From Chthoniobacter flavus Ellin428 (GTDB taxonomy: Bacteria; Verrucomicrobiota; Verrucomicrobiia; Chthoniobacterales; Chthoniobacteraceae), in assembly GCF_000173075.1 (NCBI RefSeq), contig NZ_ABVL01000014.1, positions 124,001-188,000 of the forward strand: a stretch of 64,000 nt of DNA. The letters are read 5' to 3'. The notes below the pieces were generated by a model. The model worked only from the letters and a program-made list of their open reading frames with translations. It ran no database searches and had not been told where the DNA came from. Below are positions 8,038-15,297 of the stretch, piece by piece. The position numbers and the translations under genes were made by a program. The first letter of the stretch is position 1, and every line of letters begins with the position of its first letter.

Positions 8038-8631
8038 CTATTTGGCCTTCCCCGCTTCGAGCGTGATTTTTGCGACCGAGCCATTGGCTTCGACGTCCTT
8101 ACTGAAGGCGAGCTCGACCTTCGCGGGGGCGGATTTGACGTTGGGGACGGTAACTGTGGGCGCTGAGGAATAGCCGTAGCCGCCGCTCACGACTTCAAAG
8201 CCGGTGACCACGCCGTTTTGCACGAGAGCGTTGGCGACGGCGGCCTTGGTCGGCCACATTTCGCCATGACTGCGGACGTAGCGGTAACGATTCGAGGCGG
8301 CGTCCAGTTGGTCGTTGGTGATGCCGTATTTCCCGAGTACGGACATGAGCGCGGCTTTGTTCGCTTGGGCTTCTTCGCGGGTCGGCCCGCCGCTGTCCAC
8401 GCCGGCGGGATGGACGCGGCTGAAGGCGTCGCGGAAGACTTCCGGCGCCACGCCGAGCGCACCGGCGACGAGCGCGACCGGCCGTCCGTGATCGCGTGGA
8501 TCGGTTTCATGGCCACCGGAGAAGACGACCGGCACTTTGGTGACCGCGCCTGCGGCGCCATCGGCTGCCGGGGTGTGGGTGACAGAAACAGTCAGGGCGA
8601 TCGCCGTGAAAAGAAAAAGGACGGATTTCAT
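8038..8631 (-). CDS. Exported protein of unknown function
   Basis: 197 residues with an N-terminal signal peptide (MKSVLFLFTAIALTVSVTHT...AAD). The mature part contains FSGGHETDPRDHGRPVALVA near residue 37 and a YVRSHGEMWPT segment. Its C-terminus has GGYGYSSAPTVTVP, a short motif common in verrucomicrobial and bacteroidal surface proteins with carbohydrate or beta-sandwich modules. I recognise no enzyme family. It is convergent with the AraC gene (25-bp gap, containing GGAATGACGAAT at about 8020) and probably monocistronic; nothing ties it to the sugar operon. Confidence 0.75.
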   Translation of the reverse strand: MKSVLFLFTAIALTVSVTHTPAADGAAGAVTKVPVVFSGGHETDPRDHGRPVALVAGALGVAPEVFRDAFSRVHPAGVDSGGPTREEAQANKAALMSVLGKYGITNDQLDAASNRYRYVRSHGEMWPTKAAVANALVQNGVVTGFEVVSGGYGYSSAPTVTVPNVKSAPAKVELAFSKDVEANGSVAKITLEAGKAK

Positions 8632-8880
8632 GGAGCGAGGGGAGATTTGGCTGGGCCGGGGGGACTTTCCTTTAACAACTCCGCCGCCGCGCGGCTTTCT
8701 CTACGTAATTGCCAGTAAATGACGACGCGGAGGGGCGCGCTCGCCAGAACTCGGCTGCAGGGTGCTCGGCAACGACTGTGGTTTTAGCCCGGGCGATTCG
8801 AAAACGAAATCGAACGTCATACCGCCCCGCCTCGCCTACGCCCTACGGGTGCAGGTGAAAATGCCAACCTGTTCCCCGCG

Positions 8881-10536
8881 TTATTTCCTCCGCGAGCGGC
8901 GTCCGAATAGCGCGACGCCGCAGAGCAGCAGGGCGATGGAGGAAGGCTCGGGGATGAATTGAGGGGTGAAACTGATGCTTTGGGAGCTCAAACGAATGCT
9001 CTGGGTGGTAAGCGACGGCGTCGTCGATTCAGCTACTCCGAACTCGCCGCTGTGGTCGATGACCGCCCACACGGTGGAATCAGCAGCGTCCACGCCGTAT
9101 TCGCCGAGATTGAAATCATTCGCCGCGTCATAGGCGCCCGAAACAAATTGGTGACTCGCGCCAGCATCGCTATCGCCGTTCACCGCGTTCTTCCAGGTGC
9201 TGTCGGAAGTATCCAGCCACGCCAGATACAGCTTCGAAGGGTCCGTGACCAAGCTGGGGTTATAGCTCATCTCCAGCACGTATTTGTCGTTCGCGGCCGG
9301 CGTTTCGGTGATGTTCAGCGAAAGGGGATCGCTGACGAGATTCTGCGCGGCCGGCAAAAAGAGCAGGGAAACCGTGCTGGCATTCGTCACCGCGCCACCG
9401 AGGAACGTGACCGTCGTGCCGTTGCTTCCGGCGACGCCATTTTTGATCGGGGGCAGCTTGGAGAGAAGGGTGGTCGCCGGCAAATTGAGATTCAGCGTGC
9501 TCGAACCGTTCAATGTAATGAGGTTGGCTTGAGGGATGCCTCCGGTGGTGAGATTCAGGGTGGAGGTATTGTTGATCTGGAACGCGGAGAGGGAGCCAGC
9601 GCCGATTACCGGGTTCACCGTCAAGATCGACCCGGTAGCGGGATTAATGGTTCCGATGCCGCCGGCGAGCGTCAGAATGCCGCTTCCACCGCGGATTAAT
9701 GGTGCGGTCCCGACGATGCTGATCGTGCCGGCCGCTACATTATTGATCCCCACATTATTGATCCCCAAACTCAGGGTGGCACCTGAAGTGGTGAAAGTCG
9801 CGCCGGTATCCAGACTGCCGTTGAGGTTGAGCGTGGGAACGATCGAAGTCAGGATCGAACCTCCGCTTAGGTTCACCGCGGAAGTTACCGTGCCGGTCGT
9901 GGTAATGCTGCCACCGTTCCCAAAGGTCAGGAGGCCGCCGGCGAGTGTACTGTTGACGCCCGCAGAAACGGTTCCGCCCGAATTGAGGAGCGAACCGACA
10001 GTGAGATTCAGCACTCCGTTGGAAGTCAGCGTCGAATTGGCGCCGAGCAAGATCGGAACTCTACTGTTGAGGACGGAGCCCGCGTTGGTGATGACCGTTG
10101 AGCCGGTATAGAAGGATCCGCTGTTCAAAACCAAAGTGCCCCCGACAGAAAAGGTTGATCCCGCGGCCAGCGAGATGTTGTTGTTGCCGACAAACCTCGC
10201 TGAGTTATTGAGCGTCAGGCCGGTGTCGAGCGTGGCACCGCTGAATGTGTTAGTCGCGAAAGAAAGGTTCCCGATGCCGGTTTTTTCCAACGAGCCGACA
10301 TTTTGCAGGGTGCCGTCCTGGGCGGCGTTGAAGACGGTCACCGTGTTTACGCCGGCAATGTCACCGCCGGTGTAAGGCAGGTAAGTGGAGCCATTGACCG
10401 AGAGCATCCCAGTGGAGTGGCCGGAATACATGATCAAGGTGGCGCCCCCTCCGGAGACGTCTTGCGCCTGGGCAGAAAGGACCGCGGCGGACCATGTGAG
10501 CACACAACCGACAACAACACTGGGAAAAACTTTCAT
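8881..10536 (-). CDS. PEP-CTERM surface protein with autotransporter-like repeats
   Basis: 551 residues. A signal peptide (MKVFPSVVVGCVLTWSAAVLSAQA) leads into a long low-complexity beta-helix-like region rich in N, G, S and T with repeated LNNSARFVGNNNI / GGTLVLNSGS / AGSVLNS patterns, typical of autotransporter-associated beta strands. The last 25 residues are a PEP-CTERM sorting signal: FIPEPSSIALLLCGVALFG followed by RRSRRK. Such proteins are processed by an exosortase and anchored or secreted with exopolysaccharide; no exosortase gene is in the window. The start at 10536 was chosen because it begins the signal peptide. The 249-bp gap downstream (8632-8880) shows no gene or recognisable repeat. 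Confidence 0.9.
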   Translation of the reverse strand: MKVFPSVVVGCVLTWSAAVLSAQAQDVSGGGATLIMYSGHSTGMLSVNGSTYLPYTGGDIAGVNTVTVFNAAQDGTLQNVGSLEKTGIGNLSFATNTFSGATLDTGLTLNNSARFVGNNNISLAAGSTFSVGGTLVLNSGSFYTGSTVITNAGSVLNSRVPILLGANSTLTSNGVLNLTVGSLLNSGGTVSAGVNSTLAGGLLTFGNGGSITTTGTVTSAVNLSGGSILTSIVPTLNLNGSLDTGATFTTSGATLSLGINNVGINNVAAGTISIVGTAPLIRGGSGILTLAGGIGTINPATGSILTVNPVIGAGSLSAFQINNTSTLNLTTGGIPQANLITLNGSSTLNLNLPATTLLSKLPPIKNGVAGSNGTTVTFLGGAVTNASTVSLLFLPAAQNLVSDPLSLNITETPAANDKYVLEMSYNPSLVTDPSKLYLAWLDTSDSTWKNAVNGDSDAGASHQFVSGAYDAANDFNLGEYGVDAADSTVWAVIDHSGEFGVAESTTPSLTTQSIRLSSQSISFTPQFIPEPSSIALLLCGVALFGRRSRRK

Positions 10537-10818
10537 ACGCTTGTCTCTTGAAACCTGGAGTCCGCAGCATTGCGTAGTTCCCCAGGTAGACTCAAGGCTG
10601 AATAATAAAAACTTGATGCGCCTTTTGTTCAACAATTGTAGGTGTCGTTCGGGAGTCTTGGTGGGCAGGAAAGTGGCAGAAAGTCTCCCGCTGTTTTCGA
10701 CCACGAATTCGTGATCTATCCCTGTGGCAGACGTTACTTTCCGTTATCTGCCTTCACAGGAATATTACAATCCCAGCGTCGCCAGTCGGCGGAGCCGTCG
10801 GCTAGGGGAGGGCGCGTT

Positions 10819-12324
10819 ATGCACATGCTCGCCGACCTTGCCCTCGCCTCGGGATCGACAACCACTACGTGGATCTTTCTCGTGCTCGCCCTGGCGCTCG
10901 CGCTCGGGTTCGAGTTCGTGAATGGCTTTCACGATACCGCCAATGCGGTGGCGACGGTCATTTACACCCATTCGCTCAAACCCATGGTGGCAGTCGTTTG
11001 GTCCGGCTTGTGGAATTTGATCGGCGTGCTGAGCTCCACCGGCGGCGTCGCCTACAGCATCGTCGCGCTGCTGCCCGTCGAACTGGTGCTCCATGTCGGC
11101 TCCGGTTCCGGATTCGCCATGGTCTTCGCGCTGTTGATTTCTGCGATCATCTGGAACATGGGCACGTGGTATCTCGGTCTGCCGGCTTCGAGTTCGCACA
11201 CGCTCATCGGCTCCATTCTCGGCGTGGGTATTGCCAATGCCATGCTCACCGGCCACTCGTTTGGCGAAGGCGTGAACTGGGGCGAAGCGCAGAAGATCGG
11301 CATGGCGCTGCTCATTTCCCCGGTCCTCGGTTTCATCTGGTCGGGGCTCCTGCTGCTCCTGCTCAAGATGATCGTGCGCAATCCCGCGCTCTTCGCCGAA
11401 CCGGAGAAGGACAAGACGCCGCCGCCGTGGATCCGCGCCATCCTCGTTCTCACCTGCACCGGCGTCAGCTTCGCCCACGGCCGCAATGACGGCCAGAAAG
11501 GCATGGGGCTGATCGTTCTGATCCTTGTCGGTCTCCTGCCCGGCATCTACGCCCTGAATATGGGGCATTCGGAGAAGGAGATTCATGACCTCGTGGTCAA
11601 GGCTCAAGCGGCCCAGGCCTCATTTGCCCAGGATGCCGGTGGAGTGAAGGTCGAGGCCGGTCAACCGGCGGCCGACGAACTCAGCGCTTACATCAAACCC
11701 TCCGGCGCTCTGCGCAAGGAAACCTTCGCCGCCGTGGCCGCGCAGAGCCAGTCGATCGCCACGAAGCTGGACGCGCTTAAATCCTTCCACGATCTTCCCG
11801 AAACGGAGCGTCGCGCCATGCGCACCGAGCTCTATGTCCTCGGCAGCGCGCTCACGAAGATGGACAAGGGCGGCAAGTTCACCAGCCCTGCGGAAGCGGA
11901 GCAGGGCAAGGCCTTGATGAAAGACCTGGACGGGGTCACCAAATACATCCCCGATTGGGTGAAGTACGCGGTCGCCGTCGCCCTCGGCCTCGGAACCACC
12001 GTGGGCTGGAAACGCATCGTTGTCACCGTGGGCGAGAAGATCGGCAAATCGCACCTCACCTATGGCCAGGGCGCCAGCGCGGAACTGGTGGCGATGTGCA
12101 CCATTCTCCTCGCCGACGGCCTGCACATGCCGGTGAGCACCACGCACGTGCTTTCCTCGGGCATTGCCGGCACCATGGCGGCAAACAAGTCCGGCCTGCA
12201 GATGCAGACGCTGCGCAATATCCTCTTGGCCTGGGTGCTCACCCTGCCGGTGTGCATCTTCCTCGGCTCGCTGCTCTTCGCCTTCGGCAACTTCGTCGTG
12301 CTGCACGTGCTCGGCGTGCATTGA
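10819..12324 (+). CDS. pit: Pit-family inorganic phosphate transporter
   Basis: 501-residue inner-membrane phosphate permease of the PiT family, using the cation gradient. Family signatures are present in both halves: FVNGFHDTANAVATVI near residue 36 with SSSHTLIGSILG, and in the second half HGRNDGQKGMG near 220 and DGLHMPVSTTHVLSSG near 437. A soluble insert of about 120 residues (roughly 255-375) splits the two membrane halves, as in E. coli PitA. The start at 10819 has a strong Shine-Dalgarno (AGGGGAGGG at 10804-10812); the in-frame reading extends further upstream but without protein-like sequence. Monocistronic, terminated by the hairpin at 12351-12429. The 282-bp gap upstream carries promoters for two divergent genes. 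Confidence 0.93.
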   Translation: MHMLADLALASGSTTTTWIFLVLALALALGFEFVNGFHDTANAVATVIYTHSLKPMVAVVWSGLWNLIGVLSSTGGVAYSIVALLPVELVLHVGSGSGFAMVFALLISAIIWNMGTWYLGLPASSSHTLIGSILGVGIANAMLTGHSFGEGVNWGEAQKIGMALLISPVLGFIWSGLLLLLLKMIVRNPALFAEPEKDKTPPPWIRAILVLTCTGVSFAHGRNDGQKGMGLIVLILVGLLPGIYALNMGHSEKEIHDLVVKAQAAQASFAQDAGGVKVEAGQPAADELSAYIKPSGALRKETFAAVAAQSQSIATKLDALKSFHDLPETERRAMRTELYVLGSALTKMDKGGKFTSPAEAEQGKALMKDLDGVTKYIPDWVKYAVAVALGLGTTVGWKRIVVTVGEKIGKSHLTYGQGASAELVAMCTILLADGLHMPVSTTHVLSSGIAGTMAANKSGLQMQTLRNILLAWVLTLPVCIFLGSLLFAFGNFVVLHVLGVH

Positions 12325-12350
12325 GGTGGGGCGACGGGGGAATCTTTATT

Positions 12351-12429
12351 CCTTAATCCTTATTCCTTAATCGTTAATCCCTCCCTCTTCCTGCGGGCTG
12401 GGATTAACGATTAAGGAATAAGATTAAGG
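12351..12429. terminator. 30-bp stem hairpin of CCTTAATC-type units after pit
   Basis: 12351-12381 is complementary to 12400-12429 along about 30 bp with a single unpaired base, around an 18-base loop. The arms are built from related heptamers (TTAATCC, TTATTCC, TTAATCG). It lies 27 bp after the pit stop and can only be a transcript-end or RNA-stability element; there is no U tract. The same construction recurs at 5607 and 43899. Confidence 0.75.
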
Positions 12430-12521
12430 ATTAAGAATTAACGGCTTTTTCCTCGGTGTAAAAACACCGTGCTTTGGCGGCGATTTTTGGGTAAGTTTGA
12501 CGCCTTAACCCATTACACCCC

Positions 12522-13073
12522 ATGAACATGAAATCATTCTATGCCACCGCTTTGGTGGCCAGTGCGTTGTCACTCGCGGCGATTGCCGCGGAACCGAAAG
12601 GCTGGACCGATAACTACACCCAAGCTGTGGCGAAGGCCAAGGCGGAGAAGAAATATGTGCTGCTGGATTTCACCGGCTCGGACTGGTGCGGCTTCTGCAA
12701 GGTGCTCGACAAGGAAGTCTTCAGCACACCGCACTTCGAGTCGTGGGCGAAAAAGAATGTCGTCCTCGTGACGGTGGATTTTCCTCATCAAACGCCGCTC
12801 AGCGCGCAGGTGAAAAAGCAGAACAGCGAGCTCATGTCCAAGTATCCCACCCGCGGCTTCCCGACGATCGTGATTACCGATGCGGACGGCAAGGAACTGG
12901 CGAAGGAGACTGGCTATCAACCCGGCACCGGCGCAGTAGCCTATGTGCAAAAGCTGGAGACGGAATTGAAGAAGAATGGGCCGCTGCCGGGGGAGACCAA
13001 CGGCGGTAGCAGCAGTGCCGGCGGGACGCAGGAGCCTTCCATCTTCAAGACGCCGCCGGCGGGCACGAAGTAG
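12522..13073 (+). CDS. Exported thioredoxin-fold protein
   Basis: 183 residues: signal peptide (MKSFYATALVASALSLAAIAA), then a thioredoxin fold of the DUF255/thioredoxin_7 type with redox motif CGFC at Cys56-Cys59 (GSDWCGFCKVLDKEVF) and the cis-proline loop RGFPTIVITD near 114. The C-terminus is a disordered Gly/Ser/Pro tail. It acts in the periplasm as a disulphide reductase or isomerase, probably serving cytochrome or other secreted proteins. It is unlinked to its neighbours by overlap; the sigma-factor gene starts 104 bp downstream. Confidence 0.88.
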   Translation: MNMKSFYATALVASALSLAAIAAEPKGWTDNYTQAVAKAKAEKKYVLLDFTGSDWCGFCKVLDKEVFSTPHFESWAKKNVVLVTVDFPHQTPLSAQVKKQNSELMSKYPTRGFPTIVITDADGKELAKETGYQPGTGAVAYVQKLETELKKNGPLPGETNGGSSSAGGTQEPSIFKTPPAGTK

Positions 13074-13176
13074 TCGCAGGCTGCGAATAAGGACAACCGC
13101 AAAAGACGCCCGAGGGCCTTCGGGAAAATCTGCTAAGGTTTGCGTGCGCGCGTGCATCAACGCACGTCCCACGCTC

Positions 13177-13713
13177 ATGCCAGATTCCCTCCCACCTTCC
13201 GACCAGCAGGTCGCCCTCGTGCAGATGTTGTTTGTGCAACACACGGCGGCTCTGCGTGGCTTCGTCCACGCGCTCATGCCGGATTTTGGGCGCGCGGATG
13301 ATATCGTGCAGGAGACCTTCCTCACCGTCACCAAGAAAGCCGGTGACTTCGAGCAGGGGACTAATTTCCTCGGCTGGGCGTGCACCATCGCGCGCTACAA
13401 GGTCATGGAAACCGCGCGCAAGCAGCAGCGCTCCACCGCGCTTTCGCCGGACATCATCGAATCCCTCTGCGCCTGCGAGCCGGAGGCCGAGGCGAGCGAC
13501 GAGCGGTTGCGCCATCTCAGCGAATGCCTGAAGAAACTCGCCCCGCAGGCCCGGCAGGCCGTGGAGATGCGTTATCAACAGGCGCACAAGCCGGCGGAAA
13601 TCGCCCGGCGGCTCGGCTGGGGAGCGGAATCCGTCTACGTCGCCCTGTCGCGCGCCCGCGCCATGTTGCGCGAATGTGTGGCCCGCAAGCTCGCCGAGGA
13701 GGCGGTGCAGTAA
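13177..13713 (+). CDS. ECF RNA polymerase sigma factor
   Basis: 178-residue extracytoplasmic-function sigma factor. Region 2 contains FGRADDIVQETFLTV (DNA -10 and core binding) and NFLGWACTIARYKVM; region 4 contains KPAEIARRLGWGAESVYVALSRARAML, a helix-turn-helix. The family matches the Rhodopirellula/Verrucomicrobium-type sigma-70 group often paired with FecR-LamG proteins. The start ATG at 13177 was chosen because the protein-like sequence begins there. Its TAA is immediately followed by the ATG of the FecR gene, so the two are coupled. It likely directs its own operon and unknown cell-surface genes. Confidence 0.92.
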   Translation: MPDSLPPSDQQVALVQMLFVQHTAALRGFVHALMPDFGRADDIVQETFLTVTKKAGDFEQGTNFLGWACTIARYKVMETARKQQRSTALSPDIIESLCACEPEAEASDERLRHLSECLKKLAPQARQAVEMRYQQAHKPAEIARRLGWGAESVYVALSRARAMLRECVARKLAEEAVQ

Positions 13714-15294
13714 ATGGATTCCGCGCGTCTCGAACGCCTGCTCGACCGTTATCTCGACGAAGCGCTCACGCCCGAGGAGAAGACCGAGGTCGAAGGCATG
13801 CTGCGCACTTCGCCGCAGGCGCGGCAGACTTTCTGGGAACGCGCCCGCTTTCACGCGCTGCTGCGCGAAGCCGGCGCGGAAGGCCGTGGCCGCGAACTGG
13901 CCCAGGAACCCGATCGCCGCTGGCTGGACGTGCTCGCGCGATTGATCGGGTTGCTGCAACGCCACGCCGGTTGGGCGGTGGCCGCCGCCGCGGTGATTGT
14001 CGCGGTCGTCGGCATCTGGATGGCCTGGCGGCAGATCGAAGCACGCGGCGACCAGACCACTTCCGCCGTCGCCGTGCTCACCGAGGCCGTCGACATGGAG
14101 TGGGCGCCCGGCACTGGCGATCACGCCGTCGGCGGCCCGCTCTCGCCCGGCTGGTTGCGATTCGACTCGGGCCTCGCGCAGATCGAATTCAACGACGGCG
14201 CCCGCGTGATCGTCGAGGGTCCGGCGGAATTGGAAATCCGCTCGCGCTCCGAAGCCTATTGCCGCGAGGGCCGGCTCAGCGCGCAAGTTCCCGCCGCCGC
14301 GCACGGCTTCAAGATCGGCTCGCCGAAAATGACAGTCGTCGACCTCGGCACCACGTTCGGTTTCGAGACCCACGCTGGCGCCGCTCAAGTCCATGTCTTC
14401 GAAGGCAAGGTGCAGATCGCCGATGCCCGCAACGCGCCCAAAAAAGAGCTCCTCGCCGGCCAGGCCCTGAGCGTCGATGCCGATGGTCAGTGGCGCGAGA
14501 TCACCGCCACCGCCTCGCTCTTTCCCAGCTCGGCGGCCCTCCAGCAAAAGGCCGCTTCGTCCTGGCAAAAGCGCGAAGCCGATTGGAAACTCGCCTCCAG
14601 CGCGCTGCAAGGGGACCCGACGCTCATCCTGCATTATACCTTCGAGAGCGATTCGAATTTCGATCGCCGCCTGCCGAATGTCGCCCATGGCGAGCCGCGC
14701 GCCTCGGATGGTGCGATCGTCGGCTGCCGCTGGGCCGAGGGTCGCTGGCCGGGCAAAGGCGCGCTGGAGTTCAAAGGCGCCGGCGACGGCGTGCGCGTGG
14801 AAATTCCCGGCGTCTTCGATGCCCTCACACTCGCCGCCTGGGTCCGCGTCGATGGCCTCGATCACAATTTCAACTCCCTCCTCATGGCCGACGCCTTCGA
14901 CCGCGGCGCCATGCATTGGCAGATCACCAAGAAAGGCACGGTGAAGCTCGGCCTCGCCGGCGCCGGCGATTTCGACACCCCGGTCATTTTCCTGCCGGAA
15001 CGCCTCGGTCAGTGGGTCCACCTCGCCGTCGTCGTCGACCGCGCCGGACACCGCGTCGCCCATTACGTCGACGGCGCGGAGGTGAGCACCGCGGCCTTCA
15101 AGATCGATTTGCCCTTAGGTTTTGGGCGCGCGGAGGTTGGGACATGGAATCCGGCGCCCCGGCAAGACCGCACGCCCGTGCGCACCTTCAATGGGCGCAT
15201 GGATGAAATGCTCGTCTTCCGCCGGGCGTTGAGTGCTCAGGAAGTTCGCGACCTGGCCCGCAACGCCCTCCGGCCCGCTCCCTCCCCGCAATAA
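13714..15294 (+). CDS. FecR anti-sigma protein with LamG domain
   Basis: 526 residues. The N-terminal 60 residues form an anti-sigma-like domain (LLDRYLDEALTPEEK), followed by a single membrane helix (about 85-106), a FecR domain (about 140-240, FNDGARVIVEGPAELE and KMTVVDLGTTFGFET) and a C-terminal LamG/concanavalin-like domain (about 295-520, LAAWVRVDGLDHNFNSLLM...MDEMLVFRRALS). It should hold the sigma factor at the membrane and release it when the periplasmic part meets a signal; LamG domains commonly bind glycans or proteins. It starts directly at the sigma-factor stop and ends 3 bp before the cytochrome gene, giving a three-gene operon. Confidence 0.9.
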   Translation: MDSARLERLLDRYLDEALTPEEKTEVEGMLRTSPQARQTFWERARFHALLREAGAEGRGRELAQEPDRRWLDVLARLIGLLQRHAGWAVAAAAVIVAVVGIWMAWRQIEARGDQTTSAVAVLTEAVDMEWAPGTGDHAVGGPLSPGWLRFDSGLAQIEFNDGARVIVEGPAELEIRSRSEAYCREGRLSAQVPAAAHGFKIGSPKMTVVDLGTTFGFETHAGAAQVHVFEGKVQIADARNAPKKELLAGQALSVDADGQWREITATASLFPSSAALQQKAASSWQKREADWKLASSALQGDPTLILHYTFESDSNFDRRLPNVAHGEPRASDGAIVGCRWAEGRWPGKGALEFKGAGDGVRVEIPGVFDALTLAAWVRVDGLDHNFNSLLMADAFDRGAMHWQITKKGTVKLGLAGAGDFDTPVIFLPERLGQWVHLAVVVDRAGHRVAHYVDGAEVSTAAFKIDLPLGFGRAEVGTWNPAPRQDRTPVRTFNGRMDEMLVFRRALSAQEVRDLARNALRPAPSPQ

Positions 15295-15297
15295 ACT

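Noticed and set aside
13045..15063. Long minus-strand frame over the sigma factor and FecR genes
   Set aside because: Shadow frame; the plus-strand genes have intact sigma-2/4 regions, FecR and LamG domains.
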